64,000 nt of DNA. It comes from Saltatorellus ferox. GTDB taxonomy: Bacteria; Planctomycetota; UBA1135; GCA-002686595. Shown here in pieces: positions 50,926-59,345 of the stretch (position 1 is its first letter; each line of letters starts with the position of its first letter). The stretch covers positions 3,162,001-3,226,000 of the forward strand of contig CP036434.1 of NCBI GenBank assembly GCA_007751475.1. Direction: 5' to 3'. Made by a program: the position numbers and the translations under genes. A model generated the notes under the pieces. It searched no databases, had not been told where the DNA came from, and was given only the letters and a program-made list of their open reading frames with translations.

Positions 50926-51474
50926 ATGTCCACCCTGCCACCCAATGGAGAATTCGGCGAAGCTCCGATTCTCGACTGCTCTGCCTTTGCCGCCCTGCGC
51001 GATCAGCTGGCGGGGTCCATCGTTGCGACGTCCGGCGGGTTCGATCCGATTCACCCGGGGCACGCGAGCTGCATCCTCGCCTCCAAGGACTTCGTCGAGT
51101 CGGAAACGGGCAAGCGCCCTGATCTACTGGTCGTCATCGTCAACGGCGACGGGTTCCTCCGGAACAAGAAAGGAGCGGAGTTCCAGGACCTCGCCACGCG
51201 TGCACGCCTCGTCGCCTGCATGCGCGGCGTCGACGCCGTCGTGACGTACGAGACGGCTACGGACATGTCGGTGAACGGCGCTCTCCAGGCGATCCGACCG
51301 CACTTCTTCACGAAGGGCGGGGACCGAACCGACGCTTCGAACATCGCGGAGTGGGACCTCTGCCAGGAGCTTGGCTGCGAGGTCGTGACCGGCTGCGGCC
51401 TCAGCAAGGACTGGTCGTCGTCCGACATGCTCGCGCGCTGGGGCGAACTTCTCCGCGCCGGGAAGATCAAATAG
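50926..51474 (+). CDS. Cytidylyltransferase-like nucleotidyltransferase
   Basis: From ATG 50926 the protein has 182 residues; a TTG at 50890 would add 12. The HxGH nucleotidyltransferase signature occurs in VATSGGFDPIHPGHASCILA. Further on are LLVVIVNGDGFLRNKKG, MRGVDAVVTYETATDMSVNG and HFFTKGGDRTDAS. The fold and length match RfaE2/TagD-like enzymes that activate a sugar or polyol phosphate with CTP or ATP. A GT4 gene follows after 31 bases, so it may supply an activated donor for that enzyme. The exact substrate cannot be read from sequence. Confidence 0.82.
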   Translation: MSTLPPNGEFGEAPILDCSAFAALRDQLAGSIVATSGGFDPIHPGHASCILASKDFVESETGKRPDLLVVIVNGDGFLRNKKGAEFQDLATRARLVACMRGVDAVVTYETATDMSVNGALQAIRPHFFTKGGDRTDASNIAEWDLCQELGCEVVTGCGLSKDWSSSDMLARWGELLRAGKIK

Positions 51475-51505
51475 TGCGGCCGTCGCGGGAGGGCCGTTCC
51501 TTCCC

Positions 51506-52627
51506 ATGAAGCCTCTCCTCGATTACAGGCCTGCGCTCGTCAACGGCCAGGGCATCGGTCGCTACGTCCGCGAGTTGACGCGCTCGCTCGTCGCCCTTTC
51601 CGAGGTCGACCTGGCGCTCTTCGCTCCGACCTGGGCCCGATCGGAGTTCGCGGTGGAGAGCCTGGGCATCGAGCGCGCACGGCTCTTCCGCCGGACGCTT
51701 CCGTCCAAGGCGGTGACGCGATCGCTGTCGGCGCTCGGGCTCGGCGTCGAGAGGCTGTTTCGAGGCGGGGCGGACCTCTGCCATCACACCCAGTATCGCC
51801 GGTTGCCGACGCGGCTGCCGAGCGTGGCGATGATCCACGACCTCGTGTTCCTGGACGACGAGCGCTTCATGGCGAGCGCGACGGCCTCCAGGATGTCCGA
51901 ATTCGCGCGCTGGGCGGCGAGTGAGTGCGCTGCGATCACGACGCCGAGCGAGACGGTCGCCGATGAGGTGGCGTGCAGGTTGGACGTTCCGCGGGAGCGC
52001 GTCTTCGCCACGCCGCTCGGCGTGGATCACGCGCTCCCAGGGCCGCTGGTCGCGGAAGGTGCCGCGTGGGAAGCTGCAGGGGAAGCTGCGGGGACTCCGT
52101 ACTTCTTCACGGCCGCGCGGATCGAGACGCGCAAGAATCTCGGCGTCGTGCTGCGGGCCTTCGAGCAACTCGATATTCCGGGGGTTCGCTGGAAGATCGC
52201 GGGGATACGCGGCGACGGAGCGGAGGTATTCGAAGAGGCTCTGCGCCGATCGCCCGCGCGGGACGCGATCGATCTCCTGGGGCATGTCAGTGAGTCCGCG
52301 CTGCGGGACCTGACGATGGGTGCGATCGCGTTCGTGCTCGTGCCACTGGACGAGGGATTCGGGCTGGCTCCGCTGGAGGCGATGGCGATGGGGACCCCCG
52401 CGGTCTCGAGCCGGGTACCCGTCGTCGAGGAGGTTTGCGGCGGCGGGGCTGTGCTCGTGAACCCGTCGGACGAAGCGGCGCTGGCGATCGAACTCCGTCG
52501 CCTGGCCGCCGAGCCCGGCGTCCGGGACGAGCGCGCTCGCCTGGGATACGAACACGCCGCTCGCTTCACGTGGTCCGTGACAGCGGAGCGAACGCTGGAT
52601 GCGTACCGCTTCGCCCTTTCCCTCTGA
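51506..52627 (+). CDS. GT4 family glycosyltransferase
   Basis: A 373-residue GT-B protein. The N-terminus MKPLLDYRPALVNGQGIGRY has the Gly-rich acceptor loop; MIHDLVFLDDERF follows. The donor half has YFFTAARIETRKNLGVVLRA, ISRL-like LLGHVSESALRDLT, and DEGFGLAPLEAMAMGTPAVS, with an intact E-x7-E motif. It is separate from the main run at 1-9276 and is paired with the nucleotidyltransferase upstream. It ends convergently with a minus-strand lipoprotein gene, 98 bases away. Confidence 0.88.
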   Translation: MKPLLDYRPALVNGQGIGRYVRELTRSLVALSEVDLALFAPTWARSEFAVESLGIERARLFRRTLPSKAVTRSLSALGLGVERLFRGGADLCHHTQYRRLPTRLPSVAMIHDLVFLDDERFMASATASRMSEFARWAASECAAITTPSETVADEVACRLDVPRERVFATPLGVDHALPGPLVAEGAAWEAAGEAAGTPYFFTAARIETRKNLGVVLRAFEQLDIPGVRWKIAGIRGDGAEVFEEALRRSPARDAIDLLGHVSESALRDLTMGAIAFVLVPLDEGFGLAPLEAMAMGTPAVSSRVPVVEEVCGGGAVLVNPSDEAALAIELRRLAAEPGVRDERARLGYEHAARFTWSVTAERTLDAYRFALSL

Positions 52628-52725
52628 GGGAAGCCATCGTCAGACCACCGCGAGCCCCGCCCGTGCCAACGCGTTCACCTCGAAAGGAACTTGCTGCGCG
52701 GGGTTCCGCACCCGGCTGATTCCGG

Positions 52726-53280
52726 TCAGCGCCCCTGAATCTGCTCGCCGTCCTCGTAGACACCCGAGCGCGCCGGCTCGATCGTCCGACCGTCCTTCTT
52801 GAAGTACGTCACGCGGCCGTTCAGCTTGCCGGCGGAGTACTCCGCCTCGCGCAGCTTCGTTCCGTCGTCGCGGTAGGAGACCCATGTGCCCGTTCGCAGA
52901 CCATCCTCGTAGACACCCTGGTCCTGGAGCTTGCCGTTGCGATGGAAGGTCTGCCAAGGTCCGCTTCGCTGGCCCTTCTCGAAGGCGCCGACGCCCCTAC
53001 AGCCGTCCTCGTAGCTCTGGGTCCAGTCGCCTTGCTCCAGACCGTTTTCGTAGAAGCCGCGGGCGATCTCCTCGCCGCCATCGTCGAAGAAAACGAACTC
53101 TCCGTGCTTCTGCCACTCGCCGTCTACGAATCGCTCCCTGCCCTCGACGGAGACGAGCCCGGCGCGACCCTCCTTGCGGAGCGTGCGGATCTCGCCCTCC
53201 TCGTGGGAGGGGCCGCAGCCGGTCATGGATGGGGCGACCAGGGCCAGGAGAAGAGCGATCGGACCGAAGTGCCGCACCAC
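52726..53280 (-). CDS. YwqK/MORN-like repeat lipoprotein
   Basis: GTG at 53280 (or 53277) gives 184 residues. The start lies 2 bases beyond the stop of the amidase gene. Signal MVRHFGPIALLLALVAPSMT then lipobox SMTGC. The mature part has repeated short beta units with G-x-W/Y and DG motifs (GEFVFFDDGGEEIARGFYEN, GVYEDGLRTGTWVSYRDDG, GVYEDGEQIQGR), the YwqK/MORN-variant repeat. Some such proteins act as antitoxins, others are structural. Here its coupling to a peptidoglycan amidase gene suggests an envelope role. Confidence 0.72.
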   Translation of the reverse strand: MVRHFGPIALLLALVAPSMTGCGPSHEEGEIRTLRKEGRAGLVSVEGRERFVDGEWQKHGEFVFFDDGGEEIARGFYENGLEQGDWTQSYEDGCRGVGAFEKGQRSGPWQTFHRNGKLQDQGVYEDGLRTGTWVSYRDDGTKLREAEYSAGKLNGRVTYFKKDGRTIEPARSGVYEDGEQIQGR

Positions 53281-53282
53281 GT

Positions 53283-54293
53283 TCAGCGCCGCGTGAACCA
53301 CGGCATGAGGTTCTTGCCCGGACACTTCGTTTCCTTCCACGCACTGTGCGGGCGAACGTTCTTGCGGGGGATCCTCAGCTTGCGCTGGAGCTCCAGCACG
53401 AGCTTGTCGAGGCTCGCCAGGGCCTTGCGGGAAGGATGCTCTTCTTCGAAATTCCCGAGGAGGCAGATCCCGACGTTGCCGCGGTTCTTGCTGCTGTCGC
53501 CCGCGTGAGCGCCTTGCCACTTCAGGAGTCGCCCTTCGATGACGCGGCCCTCGCGGTCGATCAGGAAGTGGTAGCCGATGTCGGCGTAGTCCTCGGCGTC
53601 CACGTGCTGACGCTGGATGCGACGCACCACGTCGAGGCTGTCGGACAGCTGGCCGGTGGCGGGAGCGAAGACGGAGTGGTGGACCGTGATCCAGTTCCAT
53701 CGACCCGTCGACGGCTTCATGTTGCCAGCGTCCGCTCGCGAGGCGCTCCAGGCCGACCGGGGGACGAGCCCGCCGATCGGGACGGCAGGAGTGAGGTCCG
53801 CCGAGGCTTCGCTCGGGCCTTGCACGCCGCGGAGGATGCCGCGGGCCGTCACGATGCCTCGCTTGGCCCGAGCGATCTGTTCTCCGGTCGCGTCCGGGGC
53901 TTCCATGGCCGCCTGGAAACCGCCCAGCGCGGAGTCTCGCCGGAACGCGACGAGGTCCTGGGAGGTGGACCCGGCGCCGCGGGCGCCCTCCTGGGCGAAT
54001 CGAAGCTGGCCTTCCGCCAGCTGCAGCACGCCCTCGACCTGCCAGTAGCCGCCCTCGTCGGACTCTCTGAGCCAGCGTTCGATCGAGTCCAGCTTGCCCC
54101 ACGAATGGGGCTGAGTGGACCATTCCGGGGCGCGACTGGGCCCCCGGTAGGTCGAGCTGGTCGATGACGGCTGGGATTCGGTCCCGCGAACGGGCGCAGC
54201 GCTGGACCGAGGCCTGGTGGCGCACCCTGGAAGGACGATGTGTAAGAGGAATACGCAGCAGGAGATCTGAATCCAGGTTCGCCAGCGGCTCAC
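53283..54293 (-). CDS. PGRP/amidase_2-type N-acetylmuramoyl-L-alanine amidase, lipoprotein
   Basis: The GTG at 54293 gives 336 residues with a good lipoprotein signal (WIQISCCVFLLHIVLPGC). Longer starts (ATG 54353, 54413) would place the signal too far inside. The catalytic domain at the C-terminus has the zinc ligands in WNWITVHHSVFAP, the YHFLIDREGRVIEGR strand and PHSAWKETKCPGKNLMPWF. It cleaves the bond between MurNAc and the first L-Ala of the peptide stem. A helical region of about 120 residues precedes it. It probably turns over peptidoglycan at the outer membrane. Confidence 0.82.
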   Translation of the reverse strand: MSRWRTWIQISCCVFLLHIVLPGCATRPRSSAAPVRGTESQPSSTSSTYRGPSRAPEWSTQPHSWGKLDSIERWLRESDEGGYWQVEGVLQLAEGQLRFAQEGARGAGSTSQDLVAFRRDSALGGFQAAMEAPDATGEQIARAKRGIVTARGILRGVQGPSEASADLTPAVPIGGLVPRSAWSASRADAGNMKPSTGRWNWITVHHSVFAPATGQLSDSLDVVRRIQRQHVDAEDYADIGYHFLIDREGRVIEGRLLKWQGAHAGDSSKNRGNVGICLLGNFEEEHPSRKALASLDKLVLELQRKLRIPRKNVRPHSAWKETKCPGKNLMPWFTRR

Positions 54294-54451
54294 CCGGGTC
54301 TCGATTCCCAACCCGTCCGAGGGGACGTCCCCTGCGCGCGAAGCTCGAAGCATGGCCCTTGGATACCCGAGCCGACCTTCCGGTTCAACGGCCGCCGCGG
54401 GTCTCTTGGACAATCCTTGGAGGAACGGCCATTCGGTGCCATGTTGAACCC

Positions 54452-57400
54452 ATGAAACCGCAACCCTTCGCGCTGGTTCTCGCCCTCCTCCTCGTCCCGT
54501 CCGATGCGGCGCACGCGGGTACGGTCCGGGGCTCGAACGCTTTCCGTACGACCGGCCAGGCAGATCAGGACGAGAAAGCGCTCGTGGCAGCCGAGCGAGC
54601 CGAGGCGGACCTGCTTCGGCGGCGCGGTGACCTCGTCGGGGCGCTGGCGATCACGGACGAGCTTCTGGACGACGACGAGGAGGACGCGCTGACGCTCGCC
54701 GTCCGGGCGCGCATCCGATTCGATCGCGGCGAGCTGGAGCGTGCCGAGAAGACGGTGCTCGAGGCGCTGGCGGCCGCCCGGGATGCCGAGTCGCGCGCCG
54801 CGGCAGGGCGAGTGCTCGCGGACGTCCTGGTGCGGCTCGGGCGCGCTCCGGAGGTGCTCCCGTTGCTGGAGGCGGTTCAGTTCGAGGACGGCAAGGGAGG
54901 GAAGCCGTTCCTCAGTCCCGACACGGATCCGCGCGACGCGTGGATGCTCGTGACGCTGAAGGACGCGGTGGGCGATCGCGCGGCGGCCGAGCAGTTCGCG
55001 CGCACGGGCGCGGGAACGAATCCGGCGGAAGACGACTGGCGCGGCCTCCTCGCGAAGGCGCGCTGCCAGAGGCGGGCAGGTCTTCTGGCCGCCGCCTCCC
55101 AGGGGCTGGTCCAGGCGGACCAGGCCGCCCGGAAGGCGGAGGGGACCGAGCCGGATGTGCTGGTCGAGCTGGCCTCGCTGTACTTCGAGAGCGAGCGAGA
55201 GATCGAGGCACCGGGCAAGCGTTCCGCTGGCAACCTGCTGAGAGAGGCGCTCGAGATTCACGGAACGCACGAGGATGGGCTGCTCGTTCAGTTCGATCTG
55301 CACCGCTTCAATCGTCGGCGCGTGAGCAAGTCGCCCGACGAGATCCTCGGCGAGATTTACGCGGCCAACCCCGACTCGATCCGTGGCCTCGTCGCAGGCG
55401 CGTCGGCCGACCTCGACGACGGCAAGCTGGTCTCCGTCCGCGCGAAGCTGCAGCGGCTCGATGATCTGGCACCGAAGCGTCGTGACGTCCGCACGCTGCA
55501 CGCGGCGCTGAGCTGGGTGGAGCACGATCGAGAGACGACGGCGAGTCTCCTCGAGGACCTCCTGAAGAACGCGCCGCTGGACCCGATTCCCGAGCGGACG
55601 ATTGGAATGCATCTCAGCGAGCTGTACCGATTCGCCGAGTCGCTCGACTTCCTGATGGCCGCCGTCCAGCGCGATCCCCTCGACTACGAGGGTTGGACTG
55701 CGCTGGGGGAGTCGCTCGCGAACACGGGCGACGAGGACGGGGCGCGGGAGGCGCTCGCGAAGGCGGAGGAGGCGGCGCGCGGACGACGCGATGCGTTCCG
55801 CTCCAATCTGACGCTGGTGCTGGAGCGCATGCAGCGTTCGCACCGCACCGAGTCGAAGGGAGCGCTCAGCTTCAGCTGGCAGCCGGACGCCGCGGAGGTG
55901 CTCGGTACCTATCTCGTCCCGTACTACACGCAGGCCCGTGAGGAGCTGGCGAAGCGCTACGGCTTCACGCCTGGCCCGACGACGATCGCGGTGTTCCGCA
56001 AGCACGAGGACTTCTCCGTTCGCTCGGTGGGGTTCGCGGGTTTCCCTGCGCTCGGCGTGTGTTTCGGCCCCGTGGTCACCGCCGTTTCGCCCCTGTCTCG
56101 CCTGCGCGGCAGCTTCTCCTGGGCCCGCACCGGGTTCCATGAATTCAGCCACGTGATTCACCTGGGTCTCTCGAACAACCGCTGTCCGCGCTGGATCACG
56201 GAGGGCCTCGCGACGTGGGAGGAGGTCGAGCGGAACCCGACGTGGACGCGCAACATGCGCCGCGATCTCGTCGACGCCTTCGCCAGCGACGACCTGATTC
56301 CTCTGCGAGAGCTCAACCGGGCTTTCCGTGGCCCGCGCATTCTCTTCGGCTACTACCAGGGCGGCCTGCTCTGCGAGATGTTGATCGACGAGCATGGGTT
56401 CCCGCCGATGATCAAGCTTCTGCGTGCGTTCGACCTCGGTGCGGACCTCGATCAGGCGTTCAAGTCGGTGTTCGATACGACGCCGGAGCAGGTCGACGCG
56501 GACTTCCACGAGTTCGTGAAGAAGAAGGTCGAGAACCTGCACATCGAGCCGCGCTGGTCGCTCTCGCGCGTTCGTCGTCTCCAGCTACGAACCCCGGCGG
56601 AGCCTCCCGAGGGCGCTACCGCCCGCGAGTCGTGGGCAGAGGACTGGGCGACGATCGCCTACGGCTCGTGGCAGCAAGGTCGCAGGATCGACGCCGAGAG
56701 CGCGCTCCAGACCCTCAAGAATGCGGGCGCCGAGCCCGTTCGAGCGCTCTTCCTGAAGGCGGAGATGGCCGGTTCCCGCTCGGACCTCCTTCGGGCCAAG
56801 CGACTCTGGGAGGAGGCGATCGCCAGGGGCGGTCGTGATTACCGCGCGCTCATCGCGCTGGGACAGCTCTATCTCGCGGGGTCGGGCAGCGACGGCCCGG
56901 CTGACTTCGAGAAGGCAGAAGCCACGCTCCTCATGGCGGTCGAGGCCTTCCCCGGTTTCGACGACGGCGCTCGGTCCGCGGAGCGAATGCTCGTGGATCT
57001 CTATCGCCTCCAGGACAAGGGCGACGAGGCCATGCGCTGGCTGGAGGAATGGACCCGCTGGAACGCGGGCGAGTACGACGCTCGCATCGAAGTGGCGGAG
57101 TGGCACGTCGAGAACGGCCGCGACGCCCGCGCCGCAGAACTCTATGCCGAGGCCAACGAGGTGGACATGTTCCGCCGTGACCTGCACATCGACTGGGCCA
57201 AGACCCTGGAGCGTCTGGGTCGCTTTTCCGAGGCGGCGCGTGAGTATGGCGTGGCGCTGGCGGTGCCGTCGAAGCTCGATCCGGCTCATGTGGTGTTCAC
57301 GGGGCCAGCGGATCAGCTACCCCAGGGTGTCGATCCCGAGAATCTGCCCGCGAGCCTCCTCGGCGACCTGCCCCAGGAGTTCCTGGAGCCCGTTCCGCTC

Positions 57401-57463
57401 TCGGAGGAGGAGCGGGCCGAACTCGTATCTCTGAAGGCGGCCTGCGAGGCAAAGGCGCAATAG
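54452..57463 (+). CDS. Secreted TPR protein with a gluzincin-type metallopeptidase domain
   Basis: ATG 54452 gives 1003 residues with a signal peptide (PFALVLALLLVPSDAAHA). Residues 30-480 are TPR-like helices (ALAITDELLDDDEEDALTLA, LYRFAESLDFLMAAVQRDPL). Residues about 510-700 form a peptidase_MA-type domain: FHEFSHVIHLGLS carries HExxH (His563, Glu564, His567) and the third ligand is Glu584 in WITEGLATWEE. A further TPR-like part of about 300 residues follows. The combination suggests an envelope-associated protease with protein-protein interaction arms. The downstream region holds the 1-kb palindrome. Confidence 0.83.
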   Translation: MKPQPFALVLALLLVPSDAAHAGTVRGSNAFRTTGQADQDEKALVAAERAEADLLRRRGDLVGALAITDELLDDDEEDALTLAVRARIRFDRGELERAEKTVLEALAAARDAESRAAAGRVLADVLVRLGRAPEVLPLLEAVQFEDGKGGKPFLSPDTDPRDAWMLVTLKDAVGDRAAAEQFARTGAGTNPAEDDWRGLLAKARCQRRAGLLAAASQGLVQADQAARKAEGTEPDVLVELASLYFESEREIEAPGKRSAGNLLREALEIHGTHEDGLLVQFDLHRFNRRRVSKSPDEILGEIYAANPDSIRGLVAGASADLDDGKLVSVRAKLQRLDDLAPKRRDVRTLHAALSWVEHDRETTASLLEDLLKNAPLDPIPERTIGMHLSELYRFAESLDFLMAAVQRDPLDYEGWTALGESLANTGDEDGAREALAKAEEAARGRRDAFRSNLTLVLERMQRSHRTESKGALSFSWQPDAAEVLGTYLVPYYTQAREELAKRYGFTPGPTTIAVFRKHEDFSVRSVGFAGFPALGVCFGPVVTAVSPLSRLRGSFSWARTGFHEFSHVIHLGLSNNRCPRWITEGLATWEEVERNPTWTRNMRRDLVDAFASDDLIPLRELNRAFRGPRILFGYYQGGLLCEMLIDEHGFPPMIKLLRAFDLGADLDQAFKSVFDTTPEQVDADFHEFVKKKVENLHIEPRWSLSRVRRLQLRTPAEPPEGATARESWAEDWATIAYGSWQQGRRIDAESALQTLKNAGAEPVRALFLKAEMAGSRSDLLRAKRLWEEAIARGGRDYRALIALGQLYLAGSGSDGPADFEKAEATLLMAVEAFPGFDDGARSAERMLVDLYRLQDKGDEAMRWLEEWTRWNAGEYDARIEVAEWHVENGRDARAAELYAEANEVDMFRRDLHIDWAKTLERLGRFSEAAREYGVALAVPSKLDPAHVVFTGPADQLPQGVDPENLPASLLGDLPQEFLEPVPLSEEERAELVSLKAACEAKAQ

Positions 57464-57477
57464 CTCGTCCCGGCGTC

Positions 57478-58545
57478 CGTCAGGACGCCCGGGCCTCGCT
57501 CGGCCCCCGCAGGGGGCTGAGCCGCCCGCGCGAGGCTCGCCCTCGCGGCCCGTGCGGCGAGCACGACCGCCCGGCGAGGGCGCCTGCGCGGCGAGCGCGC
57601 CCGTCCGGCGAGGACGCCTGCGCGGCGAGCGCCCAGCGATGCAATCGCTATTTCGCCGTCAGGCGAAATGCCAGAGATACTGCGCGCTGTTGCAGCGATC
57701 GTGCGGTTCGGCATTCGATGCCTTGGTCGCAGTCCTGCCCGCTGGAGGTCTCCCGATACCGACTGCCTGCCGTTCGCGCGAAGCGCCGAACGCGTGGGCT
57801 GAGGCTTCCCGATGTCGGCTTGTGGGCTGCCCGCTGACCGCTGCCCCTGCCGATCTCCCGACACAGCCTTCCCGACATCGACTGCCTGCCGTTCGCGCGA
57901 AGCGTCGAACGCGTGGGCTCAGACCTCCCGCTGAAGACTTCGGTCCTGCCCGCTGGGGCGCTCGCCCGCATGGGCGAGCTGGGGAGGTCTCAGGTCTCAG
58001 GTCTCAGGTCTCAGGTCTCAGATCTCAGATCTCAGATCTCAGATCTCAGATCTCAGATCTCAGATCTCAGATCTCAGCGGCAAGGCCGAGGTCTGCCCAG
58101 CTCGCCCATGCGGGCGAGCGCTCCAGCGGGCAGCACCGAAGTCTTCAGCGGGAGATCTCAGCCCACGCGTTCGGCGCTTCGCGCGAACGGCAGGCAGTCC
58201 GTGTCGGGAGGCCTGTGCCGGGAGACCTGCCGGGGCGGTGGCCAGCGGTCGGGTCTGCTGCCAAGGCAAGTGGAGCCGGACCGCGCGATCGTTGCGACAG
58301 CGAAATGCCGAGCCGCCCTATCGCTGTGACAGCGCGCAGTATCTCTGGCATTTCGCCTGACGGCGAAATAGCGATTGCATCGCGTGGCGCTCGCCGCGCA
58401 GGCGTCCTCGCCGGACGGGCGCGCTCGCCGCGCGGGCGTGCTCGCCGCACGGCGTCCTCGCCGGACGGGCCGCGAGGGCGAGCCTCGCGCGGGCCGCTCG
58501 GCGCCCTGCGGGCGCCGAGGTGGGCCCGGGCTTCCTGGCGGACGC
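57478..58545. repeat. Imperfect ~1-kb palindrome without genes
   Basis: The 1216 bases between the genes at 57463 and 58680 contain no gene I can support. Left and right arms pair colinearly: 57525-57552 with 58466-58493 (28 bp perfect), 57641-57689 with 58330-58378 (49 bp perfect), 57763-57798 with 58162-58197 (36 bp perfect), 57961-57980 with 58099-58118 (20 bp perfect). The left arm repeats its 36-bp block at 57882-57917 with one change, so the right arm lacks one unit. The centre is the heptamer array. Reading frames through it are just GC shadow. Confidence 0.9.
57987..58077. repeat. 13-copy heptamer array at the centre of the palindrome
   Basis: Five copies of GTCTCAG (57987-58021) followed by eight of ATCTCAG (58022-58077), all perfect. 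The switch at one base position shows two rounds of expansion. Copy number is probably unstable. Confidence 0.97.
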
Positions 58546-58595
58546 GGGGGACTGCGGGGGACTGCGGGGGACTGCGGGGGAAGGCGGGGGACTGC
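58541..58595. repeat. 10-bp G-rich tandem repeat upstream of tmk
   Basis: Repeats of ACTGCGGGGG with partial units at both ends and one degenerate copy (AAGGCGGGGG). It lies between the palindrome and the tmk start. The G5 runs could form G-quadruplexes. Confidence 0.85.
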
Positions 58596-58679
58596 ATCGA
58601 GCTGGGCTCTGTCAAAACCCGCCGTAACCAGTCCAGGAACCCAGCGGTTAGGATGGGGGGCCGCCAAGCACAAGGACCC

Positions 58680-59345
58680 ATGACCACTTCCCCCGAGCTC
58701 CCCAAAACACCCGTTTTCGCCGTCCTCGACGGGATGGACGGCTGCGGGAAGACCACGCAGGCGACTCGGCTCGTGGAAGAGATCGCCAGGCTTCGGGGGG
58801 AGGGATCGGATCCCCTTCATCTCCGCGAACCGGGCAGTACGGTGGCCGGGGAACGGATTCGGGCGCTCGTGCTCGATCCCGACGTTCAGCTCGGGAGTGG
58901 GTCGCTGGCCCTTCTCTTCGCGGCGGCTCGCCGCGAAACGCTCGAGCAGCTCGTGGCTCCCGCCCTCGCGCAAGGACGGGACGTGGTGATCGAACGCTTT
59001 CACGCCTCGACGTTTGCCTACCAGGGAGGCGCGGGACTCACGGACGACGACCTGCTTTCGATGCTCCATGGATGGGCCGGCTCGCCGCGACCGACCATCG
59101 AAATCGTGCTGGAGATCGATCCGGAAGACTCCTTCGCCAGGGCGATGGCCCGCGATGGGGGCGGCAGCGACCGGTTCGAGTCCAGGGGCCTCGAATTCCA
59201 GCGTCGCGTCGCGGCGGGCATGCACCGGTACGTCGAACGGGCTCCGCTCGCCGTCGGGATCGACGGGCGTGGGTCCGAAGACGAGGTGGCAGGGAGAGTG
59301 ATCGAAGCCGTGCTGCGATCGGCGGCGGAGGCGACGCTTGCCTGA
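58680..59345 (+). CDS. tmk: Thymidylate kinase
   Basis: ATG 58680 gives 221 residues; the open frame runs far upstream into the palindrome, where it is not coding. Reaction: dTMP + ATP to dTDP + ADP. P-loop DGMDGCGKTTQ, then LHLREPGSTVAGERIRALVL (REPG-like motif, one Gly fewer), RDVVIERFHASTFAYQGGAG (DR-like motif as ER) and IVLEIDPEDSFARAM in the lid region. It overlaps the holB gene by 8 bases, the common tmk-holB pairing. Confidence 0.9.
   Translation: MTTSPELPKTPVFAVLDGMDGCGKTTQATRLVEEIARLRGEGSDPLHLREPGSTVAGERIRALVLDPDVQLGSGSLALLFAAARRETLEQLVAPALAQGRDVVIERFHASTFAYQGGAGLTDDDLLSMLHGWAGSPRPTIEIVLEIDPEDSFARAMARDGGGSDRFESRGLEFQRRVAAGMHRYVERAPLAVGIDGRGSEDEVAGRVIEAVLRSAAEATLA

Noticed and set aside
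54290..56542. A 750-codon minus-strand frame
   Set aside because: Antisense to the TPR/metallopeptidase gene, which has clear HExxH and signal-peptide features; the antisense product has none.
57987..58077. CRISPR array
   Set aside because: Units of 7 bp with no spacers and no cas genes in the window.
57552..58680. Coding potential in the 1-kb palindrome
   Set aside because: The frames read through heptamer and inverted repeats and give Arg/Ser/Ala low-complexity sequence; no start context, no domain. Coding begins at tmk.
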